27,228 nt of DNA from Oscillospiraceae bacterium (GCA_021771675.1 JAETOP010000045.1:1-27228); one strand, 5' to 3'; positions 1-7,302 are shown, numbered from the stretch's first letter. Notes: a model not told the origin generated them from the sequence alone. A program made the numbers and translations.

Positions 1-44
1 ATGGGAGCTTCGGCTTTCGGCGGATCTTTTGCCCCATCTGTGCA

Positions 45-90
45 GTTTGAAAAGTGGGAAATACACAAAGTATTCCCGCCCTTTTCAAAC
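45..90. repeat. Long imperfect hairpin near the left edge
   Basis: The arm GTTTGAAAAG at 45-54 is the exact reverse complement of CTTTTCAAAC at 81-90. GGGAA at 56-60 faces TTCCC at 73-77 inside it, leaving a short apex. It lies inside a poorly supported small ORF (1-198), so it is more likely a remnant of a mobile or regulatory structure than coding sequence. No function is assigned. Confidence 0.5.
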
Positions 91-182
91 TTTCAGCTGG
101 AGCAAAATCCCTCGCCAAAAGCTCTTGCCCCATTATGCGGTGTTGCCTTAATCGTCGGCATTATTGGCCTCGTTTTACAGGC

Positions 183-231
183 AATAAAAAAGAAGTAATC
201 GCCACACCCTCTCAACTGTTGGCGATTACTT
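183..231 (-). terminator. Intrinsic terminator reading on the minus strand
   Basis: AAGTAATCGCC at 193-203 pairs perfectly over 11 bp with GGCGATTACTT at 221-231. On the minus strand the stem is followed at once by a T-rich run (complement of the A-run at 185-192), which is the layout of an intrinsic terminator. On the plus strand the sequence after the stem is A-rich, so termination in that direction is less likely. Bases 232-419 hold no gene I can support. Confidence 0.55.
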
Positions 232-419
232 CAAAAACTCCATGAGGGACTGACCGTCACCGGGCAGCACCTTTTCTATGCTGATTATATCACTGCTCCG
301 GGGAATTGTCAAGGCCTTGGGAATCCTCTGGACTGGAATGGATTTTCTTGGAAAAAAGATTGTATTTTGGGCCAAAATGCGGTAAACTGGTCGATAGAAA
401 GAAAAGGGGGCATGGGGAA

Positions 420-512
420 ATGATTTGCAGCGTCCGAACCATGTGCATCAGCGGCATTCAGGGCAGTGTGGTCACGGCGGAGGCCTTTATCTCCAACGGG
501 ATGCCGGGCTTG
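420..512 (+). pseudogene. 5' remnant of a ComM/YifB-type Mg-chelatase-like ATPase gene
   Basis: The ATG at 420 opens a reading frame whose first 31 residues resemble the start of ComM/YifB proteins (MICSVRTM..GIQGSVVTAEAF followed by ISNGMPGL, where the family has a short N-terminal strand then a (I/V)S.G(L/M)P signature). The match stops at the Leu codon near 511-513. The frame then runs into unrelated sequence and the rest of the roughly 500-residue protein (RuvB-like AAA+ and chelatase domains) is missing. ComM-type proteins are linked to branch migration during natural transformation; this fragment cannot do that. The adjoining bases belong in another frame to a LytTR regulator, so this is a deletion junction. 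The call rests on a short stretch and is moderately secure. Confidence 0.55.
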
Positions 513-513
513 G

Positions 514-669
514 CAGTTCTGCCGTGTCCACAAAGGCTACCTGGTCAACCTGTCCTATGTGGATGAATACAACAAAACAGAGGTAACGCTGACAAATGGG
601 GAGAAGCTCCTGATCTCAAAATATAAGTATGAAGATTTTGTAAAAGCGTACCTGCGGTTTATGAAATAG
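514..669 (+). pseudogene. 3' remnant of a LytTR-family response regulator gene
   Basis: From codon 514 the frame reads QFCRVHKGYLVNLSYVDEY and continues to a stop at 667-669. The run F.RVHK.YLVN, followed by a TLTNGEKL-type strand pair and a final helix, is the typical end of a LytTR DNA-binding domain (PF04397). Only about 51 residues remain; the receiver domain and the first half of LytTR are gone. The upstream end abuts the ComM-like fragment. The GHKL kinase gene starts 11 bases downstream, the usual regulator-then-kinase order of Agr/BlpR-type systems, so this is the broken partner. A reading frame from GTG 466 covers the fragment, but its first residues are junction sequence. Confidence 0.8.
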
Positions 670-680
670 GAGGGCTGCCA

Positions 681-2093
681 TTGAGTGAGGCAAGTTTTAC
701 GCTGTTCCAAAATACAGCGGTAGGGATTGAAGTCATTCTGTATGCCTGCTGTCTGACGGCATTTTTCTATCCGTATATGGCGGGGCGGAAAAGGGGGCAT
801 CCGGCAGACATCATAAAGATGTTGGCTGTGTTTGCATCCTATTCCATCATCTATTTTTTTAACATGGCAGTCAGTATGGGGGCGCTGGTCTGCATGGCTT
901 CCGTAATAGTCCTGCTGACGCTGGCGGCAAAGTATTTAGGGGTGGAAAAGAAAACCGCACTGTTCATGGGGGTGGTGTTCTTCTGCATCAGAAACCTGAG
1001 TTCGCTGGCGGTGGCAAGCGTGAATTTCTACACGGGCAGGCATCTTGTGAAAGGGGAGGAAGGAGTAGAGCGGGTACTTCGGAATGCAGCCCTGAATTTC
1101 TGTCTGGTGGAACTGCTGCAGCTTGTGCTTTTTTCCGCACTGCTGTATATGGTGGCACGCCAGATCAGGAAATGCAGGATGGAACTGCACATAAGGGAAT
1201 TGTGCTATCTGCTGCTGACGCCCGTGACGGGCATCCTGTTTGTCAATATTTTATTCCGGATTCTGATCGTGACCACGGGGGAGCTGTCCATACAGCTTTA
1301 TGAGCAGTACCCGGTGCTGATAGGGATCGTGCCTGTGGCCGCCGCACTGTTTTATGCCGGTATTCTGGTGACCATAATATCTTATCAGAAAATGGTGGGA
1401 CTCCAGAAGGAAAAGGAAAGGTATTTTGTGGAACAGCAGCAGGTCCATGCAATACAGGAGCGGATGGCGGAGGTGGATCAGTTCTATGACGGCATCCGCC
1501 GGATGAAGCATGAGATGAAAAACCATCTGACCAATATCAAGGGGCTGCTTGAAAGCGGGGACTATGGCAGCATGGGGCAGTACATTTCCAGAATGGATGA
1601 GAGCATGGATGCCTTTGAATTTTCCATAAAGACAGGGAATGCCGTTACTGACGTGATCGTGAACGACAGGCAGAAAGCAGCGGAAAAGCAGGGCATACGG
1701 TTCCGGTCAGAATTTACCTACCCGGAATCGGAAAGGTATGATGCCTATGACATCGGCATCATTGTAAACAACCTGCTGCAGAACGCCCTGGAAGCCTGCG
1801 GGAAGATGCGGCAAGGCGACAGGTACATTTTCATTTCCAGCAGGCAGAAGAGAAAGTTCTTCCTGATCGAGGTCAGAAACCCGTTTGAAGGGGAGATCAT
1901 CATGGATGCGGATACGAACCTCCCAATCTCCACAAAGGAAAAGGAGCCTTTCGGAAGGCAGGGTTCCATGCATGGGATCGGGCTTTCCAATGTAAAGAGG
2001 GAAGCGGAGAAATATATGGGGGATGTGGATATCAGGGTAAAGAAAAATGAGTTCAGTGTAACGGTGATGTTACAGGAAAGGAGACAGGTATGA
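681..2093 (+). CDS. GHKL-domain sensor histidine kinase (AgrC/BlpH-like)
   Basis: Membrane histidine kinase of 470 residues. The N-terminal 250 residues contain about six hydrophobic helices, forming a sensor of the type used for peptide pheromones. A coiled stretch (QKEKERYFVEQQQ) leads to the H-box region with KHEMKNHL, where the His is the expected phosphoacceptor. The GHKL ATPase follows with an N-box (IVNNLLQNALEAC) and a late G-box (MHGIGLSNV). The TTG start at 681 is chosen because AGGAGGG sits about 7 bases upstream and there is no better ATG. The stop overlaps the next ATG (ATGA), so the two genes are probably translationally coupled. Its LytTR partner immediately upstream is truncated, so this kinase is probably an orphan unless another regulator exists outside the window. 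Confidence 0.9.
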   Translation: MSEASFTLFQNTAVGIEVILYACCLTAFFYPYMAGRKRGHPADIIKMLAVFASYSIIYFFNMAVSMGALVCMASVIVLLTLAAKYLGVEKKTALFMGVVFFCIRNLSSLAVASVNFYTGRHLVKGEEGVERVLRNAALNFCLVELLQLVLFSALLYMVARQIRKCRMELHIRELCYLLLTPVTGILFVNILFRILIVTTGELSIQLYEQYPVLIGIVPVAAALFYAGILVTIISYQKMVGLQKEKERYFVEQQQVHAIQERMAEVDQFYDGIRRMKHEMKNHLTNIKGLLESGDYGSMGQYISRMDESMDAFEFSIKTGNAVTDVIVNDRQKAAEKQGIRFRSEFTYPESERYDAYDIGIIVNNLLQNALEACGKMRQGDRYIFISSRQKRKFFLIEVRNPFEGEIIMDADTNLPISTKEKEPFGRQGSMHGIGLSNVKREAEKYMGDVDIRVKKNEFSVTVMLQERRQV

Positions 2094-2917
2094 GTATCAG
2101 TAATGTAAGCGGCGCAGGAGTAAACCCCTATGCCTACACAAACAGAAGCCAAAAGGCGGCAGGAACCGGGAATTTTGCGGAGGAGGTGCAGAAAGCCGCG
2201 GAAGGAAAGAATGCGGCGGAAAAATCCGGCTCATCAGCATGGGCGGGGGACATGGTAATTAATTATCCGCCGAATTTAGCTAAAGTTTCAAATAGTTCAG
2301 TTGGTGGAAAATCCAAAGATGAAATGACGTTGGATGAGTATAAGCAATGGGTTATGAATGAAATATCCCAAATGCCCGTTAGCGGGTGGGCTCGTTCTAC
2401 ATACTCATCGGGAGCAATTATAATTAAAGAAGAAGCTTTTGAAAGAATGAAAATTGATCCAGAGTATGAGGAATATGTTTTGAATCGGGTACGTTCAGCA
2501 TGTTCGGTTCAAGGTATAACCGGATGTTCAAACTATGTTGGTTATGATGTTATCGGGGCATCCCCGGAAGAATGCTACGGTTATGCGGGACCGGTGGGAG
2601 GCAGCGGCTCTAATTTTGCCGGAAATGAAAAATCATGGTGGGAAAAACGCCATGAGAGGATGGAAGAACTGATGGAGGAACAGGAGAAGGAGGCGGTCAA
2701 AAAAGCACAGGCAAGGAAGGCGGCGGCACAGGAGAACTACCTGAAAAGTCAGATGGCAAGCAGGCAGAGGTTACAGGCATTTCTTGCAGGGGGAATGCAA
2801 AGCGGTGACGATGCGGCGGCATTCCAGACCGCAGGAGTAAGCGCACTTGCGGCAACTGCCTATGAGGAAAACATAAGCACATTCAGCAAAAGCGTGGTTG
2901 GAAATCAGAAAATATAA
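2090..2917 (+). CDS. Uncharacterised protein with a mosaic middle segment
   Basis: 275-residue soluble protein of unknown function, coupled to the kinase by an ATGA overlap. The N-terminal 50 residues (MSISNVSGAGVNPYAY and on) are polar, Ala/Gly/Asn-rich and unstructured-looking. The C-terminal 100 residues begin with KSWWEKRHERMEELMEEQEK, a highly charged helix likely to form a coiled coil, and end in Ala-rich sequence. The centre (about residues 55-160, bases 2255-2570) is much more AT-rich than either flank and includes two Cys residues (CSVQGITGC). The ends resemble other small Lachnospiraceae proteins found near LytTR/GHKL operons; the centre I do not recognise. No signal peptide is seen. 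Position suggests it could be an output or target of the kinase operon, but that is only contextual. Confidence 0.75.
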   Translation: MSISNVSGAGVNPYAYTNRSQKAAGTGNFAEEVQKAAEGKNAAEKSGSSAWAGDMVINYPPNLAKVSNSSVGGKSKDEMTLDEYKQWVMNEISQMPVSGWARSTYSSGAIIIKEEAFERMKIDPEYEEYVLNRVRSACSVQGITGCSNYVGYDVIGASPEECYGYAGPVGGSGSNFAGNEKSWWEKRHERMEELMEEQEKEAVKKAQARKAAAQENYLKSQMASRQRLQAFLAGGMQSGDDAAAFQTAGVSALAATAYEENISTFSKSVVGNQKI

Positions 2918-2922
2918 GCATT

Positions 2923-3016
2923 CCGGGCATTTTGAAGTAAGGAAGATCATGCCCGGACTTACCGCAAGGGGGCATAGGCGGCCCTGAATGACAGAGGGGC
3001 CGCAGGTAAGATTTTT
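2923..3016 (+). other. Two hairpins between small genes
   Basis: CCGGGCAT at 2923-2930 pairs perfectly with ATGCCCGG at 2949-2956, and GCGGCCC at 2978-2984 pairs with GGGCCGC at 2997-3003. A run of six T follows at 3012-3017, about 8 bases after the second stem, so the pair could act as a weak terminator or as a leader structure for the gene starting at 3035. Confidence 0.45.
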
Positions 3017-3034
3017 TGAAGGAGGATGATTATT

Positions 3035-3658
3035 ATGGCAATTTCAGGAGTAACGGATTACACGAACACATATGCAGCAGACAGGACAAATGGGAACAGC
3101 TCCCTCAATGGGGATTCGCAGGCTTATCTGAATAGTCTGAAAGAGAAATACCCGGATGTGAACATAACGGTTGCGGATTTCAAGAACGGAAAACAGGAAG
3201 ATGCCTATATGCTTGGGAGCAGGGGTTATAACAACATAGCGGTTTCCTCCAGTATTGTGGAGAAGATGGCGAAAGACCCGGCAGCGGCGGCGAAGTATGA
3301 GAAAGTTTTTGCAGAAATGTCTGGCAATTCGGAGCGGATTGAGAAGTTCGCAAGGGAGAACAATGATGAGATACTCAGTGCAGGAGCCCTTATTGACAAG
3401 AATGGGAAAGTGTCTTACTGGATGGTCGGCAGGAGCAAGGACACAATGGAGAACCCCGGTACGGTCTATAAGGAAAAGGTACAGAAACAGATAGCGGAAA
3501 AACGTGCGAAGAAGAAAGAGGAAGAAGCCTTAAAGGAGAAGAAGCTGGCAAAGGCTGAATCCGTGGAAAAACTGATGGAACAGATAAAGGCGGGAACAAG
3601 CCAGCCTGTGAAACTGCAGGAAGAAGGCAAAGGCGCACAGTTGGATTTGACCATATAG
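3035..3658 (+). CDS. DUF6033-like protein
   Basis: 207-residue protein of unknown function. It begins with a polar segment, then a compact region (about residues 27-135) with LNSLKEKYPDVNITVADF, MLGSRGYNNIAVSSSIVEKM and a run ending in YWMVGR, a pattern I associate with the DUF6033 family of Clostridia. The C-terminal third is a Lys/Glu-rich helix (KKKEEEALKEKKLAKAESVE), probably a coiled coil. The start at ATG 3035 is chosen over the ATG at 3026, because GGAGG at 3021-3025 leaves 9 bases to 3035 but none to 3026. There is no signal peptide or membrane helix. It follows the mosaic protein and precedes another small protein with its own strong ribosome site, so the three probably form one transcription unit below the kinase. 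Confidence 0.75.
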   Translation: MAISGVTDYTNTYAADRTNGNSSLNGDSQAYLNSLKEKYPDVNITVADFKNGKQEDAYMLGSRGYNNIAVSSSIVEKMAKDPAAAAKYEKVFAEMSGNSERIEKFARENNDEILSAGALIDKNGKVSYWMVGRSKDTMENPGTVYKEKVQKQIAEKRAKKKEEEALKEKKLAKAESVEKLMEQIKAGTSQPVKLQEEGKGAQLDLTI

Positions 3659-3674
3659 AAGGAGGAATTTTATC

Positions 3675-4244
3675 ATGCGTATAGGAAATAACAGTCAGGG
3701 AATCTGGCAGCTTTTATCAAGGATGAACGGCGGCAAAGGAAACACGAATATGCCTTTCGCCGGGGCAAGGCGTTCCAGTGCGGGCGGCAGGAATACGCTG
3801 GAAGACCAGCTTACCGGACATAGGAAAAATTCTTATGGCGTGGAAGGGATGTGCGTTACCAACAATCCCAATGCGAGGAAGATCATCAAGGTATCTGATG
3901 AGATGAAGCAGCGTGTTTTTAACAGCGTGAAGGATGCGTATTATAAATACAATGGAATGTCCGGTGACAATGAGGCAGAGTGGGAAGAAATGGCTCAGGC
4001 AAAAAACAATTATTATAAGACATTAAAGAAGGAAGACCGGGTAGCTGCGGCATGGACTTTAGGGCAGTTGGAAATAAGTATTGGAAGAAAAGTAGCCAAT
4101 GCCGTGAAAGAAAAGGTACCCGGCTGGACGCATGGCAAGCCGATTCCGTCTGATGTGCTGGATGAGATTTTTGCAGATGAGAGCATTACGTCAATGGTAT
4201 CTGGGAAATCTGGCACGGTGGAAGGGTTGGATATACAGGTATAA
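3675..4244 (+). CDS. Uncharacterised protein of the same small-protein cluster
   Basis: 189-residue soluble protein, not recognised. The first 60 residues are Gly/Asn/Arg-rich and look disordered. The rest is helical with VEGMCVTNNPNARKIIKVSDEM, an aromatic helix around AYYKYNGM, and a C-terminal segment SDVLDEIFADESITSMVSG. AAGGAGGAATTTTATC precedes the ATG with good spacing. The gene starts 16 bases after the previous one and shares its codon character, so they are likely co-transcribed. The protein pattern (disordered N-terminus, folded C-terminus, no export signal) matches its two upstream neighbours, but I see no direct sequence repeat among the three. Confidence 0.7.
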   Translation: MRIGNNSQGIWQLLSRMNGGKGNTNMPFAGARRSSAGGRNTLEDQLTGHRKNSYGVEGMCVTNNPNARKIIKVSDEMKQRVFNSVKDAYYKYNGMSGDNEAEWEEMAQAKNNYYKTLKKEDRVAAAWTLGQLEISIGRKVANAVKEKVPGWTHGKPIPSDVLDEIFADESITSMVSGKSGTVEGLDIQV

Positions 4245-4417
4245 TCTATACACCTTATTCCGCAGAGGCGCATAATGCTTTGCCTCTACGGTCTGCCCGG
4301 AGGCGAGGGCGCGGCTCTGAATGGGAAAGCAGCGAAGGGAGGGGTGGCAGGGGAAGTTAGGCAGTATATTTATCCCCAGCGTTCTTGCAGATTAAGTGTT
4401 GTTTTGGAGGAACCTAA
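4245..4417 (+). other. Intergenic stretch with one hairpin
   Basis: AGAGGC at 4263-4268 pairs with GCCTCT at 4282-4287, extended across one mismatch by CCG (4260-4262) and CGG (4289-4291). No T-run follows, so it is not a clear terminator. The rest is purine-rich sequence leading to the ribosome site TTTTGGAGGAAC before the gene at 4418. Confidence 0.4.
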
Positions 4418-4954
4418 ATGAATATGCTTTATGAAAAATATAAAAATTTGAAGATAGACGGTAGTTGGATTGGTTTAGAACTTGGAGGAGGAATGCCGTG
4501 TTTTTGCACACCTATTGGAGCTGAAATTATTGGTTGGGATAATGGCATACACTACTGCTTTATTGAAGGTTTTGGAGATATGGTTTTCTGCGTTAATCCA
4601 GAAACTTGTTGCGATTACTTTGTCTATCCCATTGCCCGTAATTTTTGCGATTTCTTAGGGCTGATACTCGCCACTGGTGGTACAAATACTCTGCAACAGA
4701 TTATTTGGTGGGACAAGAAAATGTTTGATGATTTTGTTAATTGTCCAGAAGAACAGGAATATAAAGCTCGGCCCGAAGTAAAAAGCGTTTTGGATACAAT
4801 TCGCAAAGGGATGGATGTAGCATTGATAGATACCCCGTTTGAGTATATCAAAGATTTGCAAAGCAAATTCCCTTGTGAGCAAATTTCATTTACAAATGAG
4901 TATTATGATATTTTAGGAATTGAGTGCCCTAATGGAATAGTGCCAGAAGATTGA
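4418..4954 (+). CDS. Uncharacterised AT-rich orphan gene, possibly immunity-like
   Basis: 178-residue acidic protein rich in Trp, Phe, Tyr and Cys. Visible stretches include GSWIGLELGGGMPCFCTPIG, an IEGFGDMVFCVNPETC segment, and a hydrophobic DFLGLILATGG run too short for a confident membrane helix. The sequence pattern (one compact alpha/beta domain, many aromatic and acidic residues, no signal) is like the immunity or SMI1/KNR4-type proteins found as orphans near toxin loci, but I do not recognise the family and no toxin gene is adjacent. Base composition is clearly more AT-rich than the genes on either side, suggesting separate acquisition. TGGAGGAACCTAA gives a convincing ribosome site. 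The function call is weak; that the gene is real is fairly sure. Confidence 0.7.
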   Translation: MNMLYEKYKNLKIDGSWIGLELGGGMPCFCTPIGAEIIGWDNGIHYCFIEGFGDMVFCVNPETCCDYFVYPIARNFCDFLGLILATGGTNTLQQIIWWDKKMFDDFVNCPEEQEYKARPEVKSVLDTIRKGMDVALIDTPFEYIKDLQSKFPCEQISFTNEYYDILGIECPNGIVPED

Positions 4955-5069
4955 GAGAGTAACAAGATTTGGAATATATTTTCCAATAAGGTCACAGCCC
5001 GACAAGGCAGGTATCCCCTATGTTCCGACAGATTGGGGAATTAAAAACAGATTTTGGAAGAGGTATCAT

Positions 5070-5417
5070 ATGAAAAAGAACATTATTTTATGGATGGCGG
5101 CTTCGGCGGTAGTTATGCTGGCGTTTCCGTGGCTTGCGGTTACTTTCGTAAAAGGCGATGCAGGAATGGCGGTATGCTTTCTTCTGTTTTTTGCAGTCAA
5201 TCCATTATATTCCGTGCTAATCGGAGCATTTGCGGGAAAGGACATCCGGCATTTATGGAGCCTTCCGGTTATTTCGGCAGTGCTGTTCCTCATAGGTACA
5301 TGGATATTCTTTGATATGGGGGAAACAGCATTTATCCTGTATGCGGCAGTTTATCTTGCCTTGGGGATAGCAGCCATGCTGATTTCCATACTTATCAGAA
5401 AGAAAACGCAGAAGTGA
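5070..5417 (+). CDS. Small four-helix membrane protein
   Basis: 115-residue integral membrane protein. Four hydrophobic segments are visible at about residues 5-25, 32-55, 63-82 and 88-110, with a Lys-rich start (MKKN) and a basic tail (RKKTQK), as expected for a cytoplasmic C-terminus. I see no catalytic motif or known family signature. The ribosome site is GGAAGAGG about 6 bases before the ATG. The 115 bases before it (4955-5069) hold only a fragment reading DKAGIPYVPTDWGIKN in one frame, which may be the decayed tail of another gene. Twelve bases separate it from the pseudogene start at 5430. Confidence 0.7.
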   Translation: MKKNIILWMAASAVVMLAFPWLAVTFVKGDAGMAVCFLLFFAVNPLYSVLIGAFAGKDIRHLWSLPVISAVLFLIGTWIFFDMGETAFILYAAVYLALGIAAMLISILIRKKTQK

Positions 5418-5429
5418 GAGGCGATTGAA

Positions 5430-5920
5430 ATGAATATAACAGGAATAGCAAAAAGCCATCATGCGGGCATCCCAAAGCCATCATCCAAGAAGGACTGGAA
5501 GCTGTCCGATTCCCTCCGGGAGAAGATAACAGGATGCGGCGCAGAACGTCTATATGGGGAATAAGTTCCTCGCCCTACGCAAAAGCGAGGTCGCCAAAGT
5601 CGCGCCGGACAGGGCGGCGCTGATGGAGAAGGTCAGTCAGGAAATGGCGGACATGAAAACGATACGGGAGGCTGACAGGCGGTTGCTGTGCCTCCTATTC
5701 GGGGAGCCGTATGAAGCAGAGTTCCAGTCCGGGGCCGTCCATGTGTATGACGGGAATGGTGACGAGATACTGACCTATACCGCAGGCGTGGGCTGCGAAG
5801 GCGGAGACGCAGGTACACGGTGCTTTGAAGGCTGCCTACTATGATGCGTACTATGCAGCAAGGCAGGAGATAAATGCCGGGGCTGTGGAAATGCAGGGCG
5901 GCTTTGATGCGGGGGCGTAG
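5430..5920 (+). pseudogene. Small-protein gene broken by two frameshifts
   Basis: Three reading frames join into one plausible protein. The first runs from ATG 5430 (MNITGIAKSHHAGIPKPSSK) to a stop at 5562-5564. The second covers about 5554-5795 with RKSEVAKVAPDRAALMEK and VHVYDGNGDEILTYTAGVG. The third takes over near 5795 as AKAETQVHGALKAAYYDAYY and ends at 5918-5920. Each switch happens where the previous frame turns into low-quality sequence. The style (short polar start, charged helix, Ala/Tyr-rich helical tail) matches the small proteins at 2090-4244, so it is probably a decayed member of the same group. Without the frameshifts it would be about 163 residues. Confidence 0.65.
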
Positions 5921-5994
5921 TAGGAGCAGTGTGTCGTTTTCTCCAGTTTTTGTTAGATTGGAGAATAGGAAGAAAATATGGAGAGGTGCTATAA

Positions 5995-6243
5995 ATGAAA
6001 AAGGTTGTGACTTGGGGATTAGTTTTATCATATATTGCTCTTTGCATTGCTATATGTGTCATGGGAATAAAAATATTTGATGGCAATTATGACATTGTGG
6101 CAGAAGGCTGCATAGCATTTATTTTTCTTTTGATTAGTTGCGGATGCAATATCTATAGGGCATTTAGCAATAGGTGTCCGCATTGTGGAAAAATACGATT
6201 GTCAAATGGCAAATACTGCGCTCATTGTGGGAAAGAGATTTGA
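5995..6243 (+). CDS. Two-helix membrane protein with C-terminal zinc ribbon
   Basis: 82-residue protein. Residues 5-27 and about 37-53 are hydrophobic helices. The tail carries CPHCGK and, twelve residues later, CAHCGKEI, a complete four-Cys zinc ribbon that would lie in the cytoplasm. Such membrane-anchored zinc ribbons are widespread in Firmicutes and mostly uncharacterised. The ribosome site GGAGAGGTG lies 7 bases ahead of the ATG. The gene is more AT-rich than its neighbours. The stretch 6244-6498 after it contains a terminator and no further gene I can support. Confidence 0.75.
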   Translation: MKKVVTWGLVLSYIALCIAICVMGIKIFDGNYDIVAEGCIAFIFLLISCGCNIYRAFSNRCPHCGKIRLSNGKYCAHCGKEI

Positions 6244-6382
6244 ATCCATCAAGTCAGCTATACTTACCCTGTTTCTATAGCATTAACTTCAAAATAAATC
6301 CTGAGATGCAAATTGGCAATACGGTACAGTGGGTAGAGGGAAGCACCACACGAAGAAAATTAACAATATACAAACGATAAAA

Positions 6383-6427
6383 GGGAACCGAGCAGAGCGT
6401 AGTTGTCATTTGTCTGGTTCCCTTGTT
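6383..6427 (+). terminator. Terminator-like hairpin
   Basis: GGGAACC at 6383-6389 pairs with GGTTCCC at 6416-6422, followed by TTGTTA. The loop is long (26 bases) and the T-run is broken, so termination strength is uncertain, but the position after the zinc-ribbon membrane protein fits. Confidence 0.5.
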
Positions 6428-6498
6428 ACATATTAGTACGGGGAGGCGGAAAATAAGGCCGGTCACTGGCCGGAGTGGAGTAAAGGAGGAGGCGGCAG

Positions 6499-6681
6499 AT
6501 GGAAGTGATCAGATGCCCCAACCCCAAATGCAGGAGGCGCATTTTGGATGATGAGGGAACAGAGACGGAGTGGACGGTCCTTGAGATCAAATGCCAGCAC
6601 TGCGGAAAACTGGTAAGGCTGCACTTCGGCCCGGAAGGGATAGAGGCTGGCATATATGAGAGGAAAAAACGGCGGAGGTGA
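6499..6681 (+). CDS. Com-like zinc-ribbon protein, copy 1
   Basis: 60-residue protein with a CPNPKC knuckle at residues 6-11 and a second CQHCGK knuckle near 33, separated by an acidic strand and WTVLEIKC, ending in a basic tail (ERKKRRR). This order (first Cys pair, Leu-rich strand, EIKC..C second pair) is that of Com, the zinc-finger translational regulator of phage Mu and its relatives (family knowledge). Whether it regulates translation here is unknown. AAAGGAGGAGG precedes the ATG by 7 to 8 bases. A second, similar gene begins 160 bases downstream. Confidence 0.7.
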   Translation: MEVIRCPNPKCRRRILDDEGTETEWTVLEIKCQHCGKLVRLHFGPEGIEAGIYERKKRRR

Positions 6682-6840
6682 TTCTGCTGTTTTTTTATGC
6701 AGAAGTGATTAAGACAGTGTTTTCCGGCCAATACTGATAACAGGCAATGGAAATTTTTGGAAGTTTCCACCGATGGGACATTTTATGCAGGATGCATAAC
6801 ATGGCTTTGTCATCCAAAACAGGCTGTGGAGGTATACGGT

Positions 6841-6993
6841 ATGTGTATGGTCAGATGTCCCGCTTGCAAAGGACGGATCTGCGATATTATTGCCACCGCG
6901 GGAGGGCGCGTAGTCTTAAAGGTGAGGTGCCCAGAATGCGGGAGGATAGTCAAATTGGAATGGCTACTACAGGTCACGGAGACAGGTAAATAG
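6841..6993 (+). CDS. Com-like zinc-ribbon protein, copy 2
   Basis: 50-residue protein with CPACKGRIC at residues 6-14, VVLKVRCPECG at about 24-34 and the strand RIVKLEW. It aligns with the previous gene over both Cys knuckles and the connecting strand, so the two are tandem paralogues. The start at 6841 is chosen because GGAGGT at 6828-6833 lies 7 bases upstream; longer frames beginning at 6757 have no ribosome site. A strong terminator follows at 7040. Confidence 0.65.
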   Translation: MCMVRCPACKGRICDIIATAGGRVVLKVRCPECGRIVKLEWLLQVTETGK

Positions 6994-7039
6994 AACTTAC
7001 TACCGAGCGAGTGGGACCATGGGACATCGAGTCACGAAA

Positions 7040-7090
7040 GGCCGGAGTGAAGCTAGAGACAATGAGCCTTAGCTTACTCCGGCCATTTTT
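7040..7090 (+). terminator. Strong intrinsic terminator
   Basis: GGCCGGAGT at 7040-7048 pairs with ACTCCGGCC at 7076-7084, and inside it AAGCTA at 7050-7055 pairs with TAGCTT at 7070-7075, so 15 pairs are interrupted only by one bulged G. ATTTTT follows. It closes the Com-like pair and separates the older region from the phage replication genes. Confidence 0.8.
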
Positions 7091-7121
7091 CCATTTTAAA
7101 TCAATTTCATATCAAAAATAG

Positions 7122-7163
7122 AAGCGTTTCTGGCTTTACGAAGGCGTAAAGAAAGGAACGCTT
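7122..7163 (+). promoter_or_regulatory. Nested hairpin covering a ribosome binding site
   Basis: AAGCGTT at 7122-7128 pairs with AACGCTT at 7157-7163, and CTTTACG at 7134-7140 pairs with CGTAAAG at 7145-7151 around an AAGG loop, with a symmetric 5x5 internal loop. The ribosome site AAAGGA at 7152-7157 for the ATG at 7166 sits in the descending arm, so the structure would limit translation of that short frame. Confidence 0.6.
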
Positions 7164-7282
7164 TTATGTCTGAAAAAATCATCAGCATCAGGTCAGGAAA
7201 CGAAAAATTCACAATGAGTGTTACAGAAGAGTCCTATGAGGCGTGGAAGGATAGTGCCTCGGAGGAAGCGGGCATGGCACGA

Positions 7283-7302
7283 GCAGGGAGCTGGCTCCCT
7301 GC
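7283..7302. repeat. Perfect inverted repeat with 2-base centre
   Basis: GCAGGGAGC at 7283-7291 is the exact reverse complement of GCTCCCTGC at 7294-7302 with TG between. Outside it, CATGG at 7273-7277 and CCATGG at 7305-7310 add partial symmetry. The tight centre suits a DNA-level site for a dimeric protein as well as an RNA hairpin. It lies at the edge of the phage genes. Confidence 0.6.

Noticed and set aside
1..198. 65-codon ORF at the left edge with a hydrophobic C-terminus
   Set aside because: It runs through a strong hairpin, its stop lies in the stem of a minus-strand terminator, no ribosome site can be judged at the window edge, and the translation resembles no family I know.
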